From positions 1 through 53,280 of the forward strand of contig JBJHBT010000027.1 of the NCBI GenBank assembly GCA_050485645.1: DNA of 53,280 nt, written 5' to 3'. This document shows, piece after piece, positions 14,910 to 24,800 of the stretch. The stretch comes from JBJHBP01 sp050485645 (GTDB lineage: Bacteria; Pseudomonadota; Gammaproteobacteria; Steroidobacterales; Rariloculaceae). The translations under genes were made by a program, and so were the position numbers. How positions within the stretch are numbered: the stretch's first letter is position 1; each line of letters starts with the position of its first letter. The notes beneath the pieces were generated by a model, which saw nothing but the letters and a program-made list of their open reading frames with translations, had not been told where the DNA came from and ran no database searches.

Positions 14910-16502
14910 TCAGGCAATGTGCCGACCAGACGCAAAAGTTGTCGGCGATGCGGTTCGCCACCATGATGCGAACGGCTCGGGTGCACCATCCAGCAGGGCG
15001 CCGGTTTCCAGAAACGTATATTGTTCCGCGCCGCTGCGGACTTCCAGATCGCCACCACGACGCTGCAGGTGCTGCGGGTGCAGCTGTCCTGGATGATCCA
15101 GTCCGGCGGCTGCCACGATGTGAATCAATGCCGCCAGCGTGTGGCGATGAAAGTTCGCCACACGCTGCGCTTTATCGTCGACAACCAGCGCGCGCTGCCG
15201 CCACCTGTTCTGTGTGGCGACACCGGTGGGACAGCGGTCAGTATGACAGGCCAGAGACTGAATGCAGCCGATCGCGAACATGAAACCGCGGGCGGAGTTG
15301 CACCAGTCCGCGCCCAGCGCCATGTTGGCCGCCAGCTGATAACCGGAAGTCACCTTGCCAGACACGCCGAGTCGGATCCGGTCGCGCAGACCCGCACCGA
15401 TCAGCATGTTCCGCGCCAGCAGCAGCCCTTCACGCAGCGGGGTACCCACGCGGTTGCTCAATTCCATCGGCGCGGCACCGGTACCGCCTTCGGCACCATC
15501 AACGACGATGAAGTCAGGTGTGATGCCGGTCTGCAGCATGGCCTTGACGATGGCCGCGAACTCAACGGGATGACCGATACACAACTTGAACCCGACAGGC
15601 TTGCCGTCGGACAGTTCGCGTAACCGTGCCAGGAATTCCAGCAGCCCCGTCGGCGTGGAGAACGTGCTGTGTGCTTTCGGGGAAATGCAGTCTTCTCTCG
15701 GCGCAATACCCCGCGCCTCAGCGATCTCGACGGTGACCTTGGCGGCCGGCAGCAGCCCGCCGCCGCCCGGCTTGGCTCCCTGCGACAGCTTCAGCTCGAT
15801 CATCCTGACCTGATCACCCGACGCGTTCTCCGCGAACCGTCCCGGGTCGAACCGGCCGTCACGGGCGCGACACCCGAAGTAACCGCTGCCGATCTCCCAG
15901 ATCAGGTCGCCACCGTGCTTCCGGTGGTAGCGTGAGATACCTCCTTCACCTGTGTCGTGCGCGAAATCGCCCAGCTTAGCCCCTTTGTTCAGGGCGAGAA
16001 TTGCATTCGCGGACAGCGCTCCGAAACTCATCGCGGAGATGTTGAGCACCGAAGCCAAGTAGGGCTTCGAGCAATCCGGACCGCCGATTTCAACGCGAGT
16101 ACCCACTTCGCCGCGGGCCCTGGGTATCACGGAGTGGTTGATCCACTCATGACCGGGGGCATAGAAGTCGAGCAGGGTGCCAAACGGCTGGCGGTCGTCC
16201 ACGTCTTTCGCGCGACGGTAAACCAGGGAGCGCTGCTCGCGATTGAACGGCCGGCCATCCTGCTCGCTTTCGAACAGGTACTGGCGAATGGCTGGCCGCA
16301 GGGCCTCGAACAGCCAGCGAAAGTGCGCTGTCAGCGGGTAGTTGCGCAGCAGGTTGTGATGTGGCTGAAGGAGATTCCATGTTCCCAGTCCACTGAGTAC
16401 CGCCAACGGCATGAGCAGCACCAGAACCGCGGGGTACGCCATCGCAGGCGGGATCAGCGCAACGGTGATCAAAACAACCATCAGATACGGCAGTATTCGC
16501 AC
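14910..16502 (-). CDS. Membrane-anchored FMN-binding glutamate-synthase-like protein
   Basis: 530 residues from a GTG at 16502, preceded by AGGAG at eight bases. The N-terminus has two hydrophobic helices (about residues 5-40). The rest matches the FMN/synthase domain of glutamate synthase (GltB central region): MSFGALSANAILALNKGA, GAKPGGGGLLPAAKVT and IVVDGAEGGTGAAP, plus the 3Fe-4S cysteine pattern C-x5-C-x4-C in CIQSLACHTDRCPTGVATQ. There is no glutaminase or alpha-subunit domain. Stand-alone members are poorly characterised; they likely bind FMN and an Fe-S cluster and transfer electrons, not necessarily making glutamate. It is divergent from the cyclic-nucleotide-binding gene. Confidence 0.88.
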   Translation of the reverse strand: MRILPYLMVVLITVALIPPAMAYPAVLVLLMPLAVLSGLGTWNLLQPHHNLLRNYPLTAHFRWLFEALRPAIRQYLFESEQDGRPFNREQRSLVYRRAKDVDDRQPFGTLLDFYAPGHEWINHSVIPRARGEVGTRVEIGGPDCSKPYLASVLNISAMSFGALSANAILALNKGAKLGDFAHDTGEGGISRYHRKHGGDLIWEIGSGYFGCRARDGRFDPGRFAENASGDQVRMIELKLSQGAKPGGGGLLPAAKVTVEIAEARGIAPREDCISPKAHSTFSTPTGLLEFLARLRELSDGKPVGFKLCIGHPVEFAAIVKAMLQTGITPDFIVVDGAEGGTGAAPMELSNRVGTPLREGLLLARNMLIGAGLRDRIRLGVSGKVTSGYQLAANMALGADWCNSARGFMFAIGCIQSLACHTDRCPTGVATQNRWRQRALVVDDKAQRVANFHRHTLAALIHIVAAAGLDHPGQLHPQHLQRRGGDLEVRSGAEQYTFLETGALLDGAPEPFASWWRTASPTTFASGRHIA

Positions 16503-16591
16503 GGCCTGCTCTCCTGGCGGGTATGACGCAGGCACTGAGTGTATCGACTCGTGGCAAACCACGTTAGGATGCGGTACAGGAGGATTCCACC

Positions 16592-17065
16592 GTGACTGCT
16601 GAGACGACGACGCAAGAGCTTTCCCGCTGCGCATTCTTCGCCGGTCTCTCGGAAGACCATCTGCGCTTCCTTGCCGACCACGCCGACCACCGACAGCTCA
16701 ATGCCGGTGACGTGCTGTTTCGCCATGGCGACCGCGCCCGCTACTTCTTTCTCGTGCTGTCCGGCCACGTCTCCGTGGAAATCGCCGCCATCGAAGGCCC
16801 AGCATTACTGTTGCAGGATCTCGCACCTGGCGACGTCGTCGGCTGGTCGTGGCTGATCTCACCGAACCGCTGGAACTTCCAGGCACGTGCAACGCGAGCC
16901 GCCGAGGTCATCGAGTTCGACGGAAGCGCCGTGCTGGAACACTGCGAACGGGATCCCCGATTCGGCTATGAACTGCTGAAGCGATTCTCGGCACTGATGT
17001 CCGAGCGGTTGAAGGTCGCTCGAGATCGCATGATGCAGGAGTGGAAGCCGACGGGATTCGCGTAG
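16592..17065 (+). CDS. Stand-alone cyclic-nucleotide-binding (Crp/Fnr-type) domain protein
   Basis: 157 residues consisting of one cNMP-binding beta-roll (about 12-130), seen in LFRHGDRARYFFLVLSGHVS and LAPGDVVGWSWL, and an alpha-helical end (LLKRFSALMSERLKVARDRM). It lacks the C-terminal winged helix of Crp/Fnr regulators, so it is unlikely to bind DNA itself. The GTG start follows AGGAGG at nine bases. Only 89 bases separate it from the divergent FMN protein, suggesting a functional link: a small sensor controlling or partnering a redox enzyme. The usual cAMP-contacting GE...R signature is not clearly conserved, so the ligand is unknown. Confidence 0.85.
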   Translation: MTAETTTQELSRCAFFAGLSEDHLRFLADHADHRQLNAGDVLFRHGDRARYFFLVLSGHVSVEIAAIEGPALLLQDLAPGDVVGWSWLISPNRWNFQARATRAAEVIEFDGSAVLEHCERDPRFGYELLKRFSALMSERLKVARDRMMQEWKPTGFA

Positions 17066-17140
17066 ATTCCATCGCCCGCTTCGCCGGTGAAGCAGGCGGA
17101 TCTGCCTGCCTGTTGGGGCAGGCACGCCATGTCCGGGCGT

Positions 17141-17180
17141 GTGCCGACAGGGCCGCATCGGATGCGACCCTGTCGGGCAC
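17141..17180. terminator. Long hairpin between convergent genes
   Basis: CCGACAGGG-x-CGCATC (17144-17159) pairs with GATGCG-x-CCCTGTCGG (17161-17176) with one mismatch, and the outer GTG/CAC bases extend the stem. It lies between the ends of the cNMP-binding gene and tpsB. It has no U-tract on either strand, so it probably acts as a bidirectional RNA end or stabiliser. Confidence 0.5.
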
Positions 17181-17193
17181 TGTATCTCACCTC

Positions 17194-18882
17194 TCAGAAT
17201 GCGTAGCCCACCGACAGCCACGCACGCGGATTGCGTTCGCGGTCATCCGACTGTGCCATGCCGCCGCTGGAACGCCACGCGGTTGCCAGATCGATGGCCA
17301 CTCCGTTGCGCTGATAGCGAACCCCGACTCCGGCGCCGCTGATGCGCCGACTGGCCTGCATCGCGTCAGCCCTGACGCTGCCGCTGTCGTAAAACACGAA
17401 CGGCGTGCTGCCGCCAACCGTGTAGCGCATTTCCAGCTGACCCAGCCAGCCCTCGCTGCCTGCCGCTTCACCCTGCGGATAGGCCCGCACACCGGCGGCG
17501 CCACCCAGAACAAAGCTCTCTGATGAATCCAGATCACGATTGGCCCACTGACCGGACACGCGGGTCAGCATCGAGAAGTTGCCCGGCAGATTCTGAAGGC
17601 GCGCCGCCTGCAGATGGGTACGCCGGAACGAGCCTTCCAGGGCACCACCATTCTCGGCATCCAGACGTCCCGGCGCTGCTTCCAGAGCCACCCAGGTGAC
17701 GCCACCCCCGCCCACCGCATCGCGACGATCGAAGCGCAGCCCTACGGGCCAGCTCCGGCTGGATTTCGCATCGATACTGAAACCCGCGAGCTGGGTGTCC
17801 AGATCCTTGTGGCGATACCCCACGGACAACGCCAGGTTGGTCTGGCGGCTGCGCAGAATCGGAAAGCTGAGCCCTGCGCTGCTGACCTTCGCGGTACCGC
17901 TGTAGTCCTCGAACGGCGCACGCAGGTCATACGATGTGCGGGCGTAGCCGACATCCGCACGCATGCCACGCGAACCCACCGGCAGTGAGTAACCGAACTG
18001 CCCCAGCCACATTCCCTCGTCGGTGTAGGTGGCGCGGAGCATCACTTCGTCACCAACCATGGCGACGCGATTGATGCGTACCATGGCATTGGCGCGATAT
18101 TCGCCTGAATAGCGATTGCCGTGGTTCTCGGAGCCGAATTCCGCGTTGACGCGTGGTCCCGCCGCCGTGATGACGTCGAGATCGCCGGCGCCGGTGGAGG
18201 TGCCTGGACGCATCAGCGGTGTAACGGTGACACCGGGCAGGTCACCCAGCAGCAGCGTCGCACGTTCCAGTTGTCCTGCCTCGATCACGCTGCCCGGGTT
18301 CAGCGCACCCAGAAAGCGATCGGCGCGACGCGTCAGGCGCGGATCACCACTGGCGCGCACATCGCCATAGCGGCCCTCGACCACATCGATACGCAGCTGA
18401 CCGGTGGAGAGATCCTGCTCTGGCAGATAGGCGCGTGCAAACGGATAACCGTGTTCACGATAGTGGCGGCTGATGCGGTTCGTCAGTTCCCGCAGGCCGG
18501 CCAGGTCGAACTCGCGACCCGACACGTTGCCGAGCAGACCAAGCAGCTCGCTCTCCGCGTACACCGTGCCGCCGGTAACTCGCACCGACTGCAGCCGTAC
18601 GGTCACGCCGCCCTGTGCGAGGTCCTCGAGCGCACCGCCGTCCAGATCCAGCTGCACCGAAGGCTGCATCGGGCCAACTTCGGATTGCAGCGTATCCTGC
18701 AGAACGCGGCCGGCGTCCGGCGCCACCTGGGCGCGTGCCTGCGATGCCGCGCCCAGCGCGATGGCGATCGCGATGCACAGCAGACTCAGACCGCGGCGGG
18801 GATGTGCCGGACTTGGCATTGCCATTTCACCGCCCTGCCTGATCTTCATTTCGTTGTTCCCGTAATCCAGATTAAAATGCAT
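17194..18882 (-). CDS. TpsB outer-membrane transporter (ShlB/FhaC/HecB family)
   Basis: 562 residues. A basic, then hydrophobic N-terminus (about 30-52, ending SQARAQ) is a signal peptide. It is followed by a POTRA segment (VTVRLQSVRVTGGTVYAESE to about residue 165) and a 16-stranded barrel ending AWLSVGYAF, with the terminal aromatic needed for Bam insertion. VRAYPQGEAAGSEGWLGQLE matches the conserved FhaC-type barrel motif (VRGFxxGxxxGDxG). It should secrete the adjacent TpsA exoprotein. The ATG at 18882 overlaps the tpsA stop (TGATG) and has GAGGAA upstream; an internal ATG at 18849 is an alternative start. Confidence 0.93.
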   Translation of the reverse strand: MHFNLDYGNNEMKIRQGGEMAMPSPAHPRRGLSLLCIAIAIALGAASQARAQVAPDAGRVLQDTLQSEVGPMQPSVQLDLDGGALEDLAQGGVTVRLQSVRVTGGTVYAESELLGLLGNVSGREFDLAGLRELTNRISRHYREHGYPFARAYLPEQDLSTGQLRIDVVEGRYGDVRASGDPRLTRRADRFLGALNPGSVIEAGQLERATLLLGDLPGVTVTPLMRPGTSTGAGDLDVITAAGPRVNAEFGSENHGNRYSGEYRANAMVRINRVAMVGDEVMLRATYTDEGMWLGQFGYSLPVGSRGMRADVGYARTSYDLRAPFEDYSGTAKVSSAGLSFPILRSRQTNLALSVGYRHKDLDTQLAGFSIDAKSSRSWPVGLRFDRRDAVGGGGVTWVALEAAPGRLDAENGGALEGSFRRTHLQAARLQNLPGNFSMLTRVSGQWANRDLDSSESFVLGGAAGVRAYPQGEAAGSEGWLGQLEMRYTVGGSTPFVFYDSGSVRADAMQASRRISGAGVGVRYQRNGVAIDLATAWRSSGGMAQSDDRERNPRAWLSVGYAF

Positions 18883-21800
18883 CACAATGATTCCTCTTCG
18901 CGTTCGAAGTCATCCGTGGGATCGACTCCGGCAGGCAGCTGAATGCCGCCGTTCACCACCATCACCGGCATGTAGCCGCCGGCGACCTGGCCGTTGCGAT
19001 CGCGAACGACTCCGGGGATGGCACCCGATGTGTCATTCACGCTGCCTTCATCGACGCTGATCAGCATCAGGCCGTTGCCCTGCATCGAACCATCCGGAGA
19101 CGTTCCCATGCGGATGCCGGTGATCCGAGGTGACAGAGCGGTGGCCAGCGCGCTGGTATCCGGCAGGATCTCAGACTGCTGCTGGGGCCGAATCACCAGC
19201 GTGCCGTCGATCATCGTGACCTGATAGTTGGCATTGCCCAGGGAGCCCTGCGTGATCGCGTAGCTGCCGATCGTCTCGCCCGGCGCGCGCGTCAGCGCAC
19301 CAGACAACTGGTCACCAGCCAGCAGCTGGCCATCGACGATGCGCCAGGTCAGGGCCGGATCGGTCTGGCCGTAGATCTTGCCCGCGTTGTCGGCGCTCAG
19401 AGTGACCGGCCGCGGCGTGATGCTGAATGCACCATTGTCGGCATCGAAGGTGATGGCGTAGTTGCCGGCCTTCACACCCTCGCCCAGCAGAACGCTGTAA
19501 TTGCCCACGTCGTCACCGGTTGCTCGTGTCAGCGTGCCCACCAGCGCCTCCAGCGTATCGCTGACCGCCTCACTCGCGAGACTGCCGTTCACGATGCTCA
19601 CCGACAGCGCCGGATCGCTGTCGCCGTAGATGCGCGACACCAGATCCGCCGCCAGCCCGATTGCGCGCTGCGTGATCTCCAGCTGACCGGCGGTGAACTC
19701 GATCTGATAGTTCGGGTTCGCCGCATCGACCAGCGTGCCCTGTGTGATCGCGTAGCTACCGGCATCCTCACCAGCCGCGCGATCCACTGCACCTGCCAGG
19801 CTGTCGCCTGCCAGCAGACCACGGCCCTGCGACTGCGCCTCGGCGGTATAGCCCAGTGACGGATCGTGCTCACCATAGGTCTTGGCCGCGTCGTTCGCCG
19901 CCACCTGCACCGGTCGCGGCGTGATGCTGAAAGCACTGTTGTCGGCGTTGAATGTGATGGCATAGTTGTCTGCCTTCACACCTTCACCCAGCAGCACAGC
20001 GTACGTTCCGACGTCTTCACCGGCCACCCGGGTCAGCGTACCAACCAGTTCAACCAGCGTGTCGCTGACCGATTCGCTGCCAAGACTGCCGTTGACGATG
20101 CTCACCGACAGCGTCGGGTCACTCTCACCGTAGATGCGCGATATCAGATCCGCCGCCAGTTCGATCGCGCGCTGCGTAATCTCAAGCTGTGCGCCGGTAA
20201 AGTCGATCTGATAGTTGGCGTTCGCAAGCGTGCCCTGCGTGATCGCGTAGCTGTCGACATCCTCACCCGCGGCACGCGTCAGCGCGCCTTCCAGGCTGTC
20301 GCCGTCCACAAGACCCCGGCCCTCCGACTGCGCCTCGGCGGTATAGCCCAGCGCCGGATCGTGCTCGCCGTAGGTCTTGCCCACGTCGTTTGCCGCCACC
20401 TGCACCGGTCGCGGTGTAATGGTCAGCGTACCGTTCACGAACTCGATCAGATAGTTGGGATTCGCCAGCGATCCCTGTGTAATGTCGTAGGCGCCCACGT
20501 TGCTGCCGGCGCTCGCCGGTGTGGCGGCCGAGCCGGACAACACATCGCCATCCAGCAACCCGCGTCCGCTGCTCACCGATTCCACACTCACCGCCAACAG
20601 CGGATTGGCTTCGCCATACACTCGATCGACACTGCCGGCAACAACGGTCACCGGTCGCGGCGTGATGGTCAGGGTGCCATCGATGAACTCGATCGCGTAG
20701 TTGGCGTTGGCCACGGTGCCCTGCGTGATCGCATAGGCACCGGCATTCTCGCCCGCGACGCGATCCAGCCCACCTGCCAGGCTGTCGCCTTCCAGAAGGC
20801 CGCGGCCCTCCGACTGCGCCTCGGCGGTATAGCCCAGTGCCGGATCGTGCTCACCGTAGATCTTGCCCGCGTCGTTCGCCGTCACCTGCACCGGTCGCGG
20901 CGTCACCGTGAGGGTGCCGTTCACGAACTCGATCAGATAGTTCGAGTTCGAAAGCGATCCCTGCGTGATGTCGTAACCACCGACGCTGCTGCCGATGGTC
21001 GCCGTCGAGGCAGGATTGCCCGACAAACCATCACCTGCAATCAGGCCGCGATCGCCGTTCGCCAGTTCCGCCTGGTAGCCGAATTCCGGATTGGCGTGGC
21101 CGTATACCCTCGAGGCGTCATCGGCCGTGACCTGTATCGCCCTTGGCGCAATCAGGGCGGTCGCGGTCGGCGCCGCTTCCAGACTCAACGTGTAGTTGGA
21201 GGCGAGCGCACCATTGAAGCCGGTTCCCAGATTCGCCGAACCGATGAGCGCATTGACCTGCTCCCCGGCGTCCGCCTGGCTGAAGTATGCCTGCAGCGCG
21301 GCGAGCAGGAAGTGCTCGTCGCCCACCAGACCCTGGAGAGTCAACCCGCTGGCGTCGGTAATCTGGGCACCCGTAGTGCCGTCATACACCCGGTCGGCCA
21401 CCGCGAACGTGCCATCCAGCGTCAGGGTGCGCGGCGTGATCGTGCCCGACAGCCCGCCGAGTGTGATCTCGCCTTCGCCCAGCACGCTGTCGCCGATGCG
21501 GTAGTTCGCAGCCGTCGTGCCGTCGTCCGCATTCAGCATGAACACCAGCGTCACGTTGTTGTAACTGCCGGTGTTGACATAGCCGAAGCTGCCGTCGACG
21601 AATGCCAGGGACAGGCTCTCGCCGTTCACCAGCCCTTCGAACTCAAGCTCGCCGTCAATATGCTCTTCCAGCACTGTCGTGGTGCCGTCGTAGATCTTGT
21701 CAGCCGAAAAGTTTCCGCCATTCACCAACAGCTGTCGTGGCGTAATCGTTGCACCGTTGATCGCGAATCCGCTGTTCAGGTCGAGCCCGAAGTTCGGGCT

Positions 21801-24800
21801 GTTGCTGTTCAGCAGACTGATCTCGCCAAGGTCGATCGCAAGGTTGTAGCTGCCGGCGTTCGCGCTGCCGTACTGGTCTTCGCCGGCGAACTGGAGCTGA
21901 TCGCGGAGCAGCTGATACAGCGGCGACTCCGGATCCAGCACGCCGATACCGTTGACCGTGATGGTCAGGCCCGACAGGTCGAACGATGTGACATCAGGGG
22001 TACCGTCGTACTGACGATCAGCCACGTCGACACCACCAATGGCCGTGATCTGCGCCGGTGTGATATTCGCAGTTGTGGAATGCGGCACCACGCCCACGAT
22101 CGTGTAGTTCCCGCCGTGCTCGCCGGTGAGGCCGAAATTGCCGGCACTGACCGACACGTTGATGTTGTCGCCGACATTGCTGGTGGCGAATGTGCCGCCA
22201 CCATGGAAGTCGAATGCCACATCATCCCCACCGATGAACGTGCTGCCGCCCAGGGTATGACGGCTGGCATTCACCGTGACCGTTGCCAGGCTTGTGGCGT
22301 CGAAGACCTTGTTGTCGGCGCCGGTCACCTGGACGTAGATCCGGCGCGGCGTGATGGTCTGCGTCGAGTTCGACGAGTAGCTGATGTCGTAGCCGTGCTG
22401 GTGGGAATAGTAGGCGCCGTTGAACTCCAGATTGTAAGTGCCGGCATTCCTGGCCTGGAACCCGCCATCCTCCATGCGGCCGAGGATGCCGCTGCCGTAG
22501 ATCTGGTTGTTGGCGTCGGGATTGTAGATCTGGTTGGTGTGCTGGGTGCCACTTACCGGGCCATCGAGCCACCCGTAGTCACTGCCGTCATACTCCACCG
22601 ACCAGTTCCGGCCCACGATGTACGAGCGCATGAAGGTACGCAGCATCGGGCGCGTCTGCGGTGTGTAGTCGTCCGCATACATGTCGCTGTCGTCGAAAAT
22701 GCGCCATGTGGTGCCGTCACCACCGATGTTGGACAGATCCCAGCCGGCATCGATGAATGTCTGACGACGCATCATGTCCTGGGTCGAAAGACCGATGCCT
22801 GCGGAACTCTCCTGTGGCGCACCCTGTACGCCCATGTCCCAGAATGAGCTGATCACATCGGCGCCGGCGTTGTACCCCACCAGTCCGCCAACGTTCGAGC
22901 CGCTGCCGTTCACCGAGGCCGCCGCGTAGCTGTGCCGGATCGTGCCGTAGTTGAAACCCACCAGACCGCCAACGTAGGCGCCCGCGGAAAGCCCGCGGCC
23001 ACCGCCGGTGATGGTGCTGTTGTCCGATGCGGACATCGACAGGAAATAACTGTTGTCGACCAGGCCGTCCGCGGCATTGACGCCCACGAGACCACCGACG
23101 TCGTTCGACGACTCGCCTGCATCCACCGTCATGTCCGCGTAGGAACGAACGACACTGCCGCTGTTCCAGCCGACCAGACCACCGATCACGGATCCGCCAT
23201 CGGTTACGGTCAGAGCGATATCCCGGGTACTGCGCAACGGATTCGATGCGGTCGAAACGTTGTTCCAGACCGCGTACTGTACGTAGCTGTCCTGAATCGT
23301 TCCGCTGTTCAGACCGGCAAGGCCGCCAACATAATGGCCGTTGGACACCGAGACACTGGCGCGCAGATGCGATTCATCGTGGATCACGCCATTGTCGTTA
23401 AAGCCGGCCAGACCACCGATTTCCACGCCCGAGGCCGTGAGCAGGCCATTCAGGTACGACGCGCCGATCGTGCCGCCCTCGTTCCAGCCGACCAGGCCAC
23501 CGATGCGATAGATTGGATGGCTGCTGACGTCCAGCGCATTGCGGTAGCTGTGGGTGATGCTGCCGCCGACACTGTGGCCAACCAGTCCACCCACATAGGC
23601 CAGAGCGCTCGAGGTTTCAATGACACCGGATGCGTGGGACCCGACGATGCTGCCGCCGATCTGGCGCCCTGCGAGTCCACCGATACGCGACTGGCTGGTA
23701 CTGGTGACCAGGGTCGCACTGCTGCTTGAATTGCTGATGGCAACGTTGCTCGCCAAGCCGACCAGGCCGCCGATGTCCGATGCGCCCGCACCGCTCGCAT
23801 TGACGGTGTTCGAGCTCGAAACGCTCTGCAGCGTACCGCCTTCCATCATGCCGACCAGGCCGCCACCCGCGTTCGAATCGACACCGGTGAAATTAACGGT
23901 GGCGTTCGCCGCCGTGACGCTCCACTCCGAGTTCTGGCTCACGACATTGGAGTCGGTAGCGGATCCGATCATGCCGCCCACTGCCCGATGGCCGTTCACG
24001 ACACTGCCTTCGCCGCCTTCGATGCGGTTGCTCAGCACCTGACTGTCGATCGCCCGGCCGATGAGCAGGCCAACGTGATCGCCGCCGGAAACCGAGGAGC
24101 CGTTCACCCGCAGGTTTCTGATGATGGCGCCGTCGATCACGCCGAACAGCCCCTGATGATCCTGACCGTTGCCGTCGATGCTGTAGCCGGACAGCGTGTG
24201 GCCGAGGCCGGCGAATGTGCCGGAGAACGGTGTTTCGCCGTCACCGAGGGCTGTAAACCCGCCGATGCCGCTGATGTCGTTGGCGAGTGCATGCAGTCCG
24301 CCAAGGTCGCCCGATACCGCCTGAAGCTGTTCATCCGTACTGATCAGGTTGTACTGGAAGCTGTCCAGGTCGTTGAAGGCGCCAAGACGGAAGGTCTGCG
24401 TGGACGGCGCGGTGAGATTGATCGACCGGCCACTGAAGATCTGATACTTGCTCGACTCCCACATCGATGTGGTATGACCGATGCCAAGGTCGTGCGCTGT
24501 CGTGAGGTCTTGTGCCAGCTGGAACGTACCGCTGGTCAGCAGCTCCGCGCGGTGTTGCAGCGTGACTGCCTCATGCACACGGAAGGCACTGGCGTTGACA
24601 CCGAGCTGCGTGGAGCCACCCAGATGGATCCTGTCGAACCCGTGAATCTGGTTTTCCAGAAACGTAACCGGAATACGCAGCCAGTTGTTGAACGTATAGT
24701 TGCCGATCGATACACCGCCCGAACTGGTGCGCCCGATCACGAGATCACCCGTGCTTTCCAGGCGCGCCTGACCACCCACCGACCACTGATTGGCCAGCAG

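Noticed and set aside
19185..21147. Regular repeats considered as a CRISPR array
   Set aside because: Units are ~240 bp, in frame and protein-coding (MBG domains). There are no short identical repeats with unique spacers and no cas genes.
19866..22847. A 993-codon open frame on the plus strand inside tpsA
   Set aside because: It is antisense to the MBG, YDG and GLUG repeats. Its protein is a low-complexity His/Arg/Val-rich shadow with no domain, a product of GC-rich codon use opposite a real gene.
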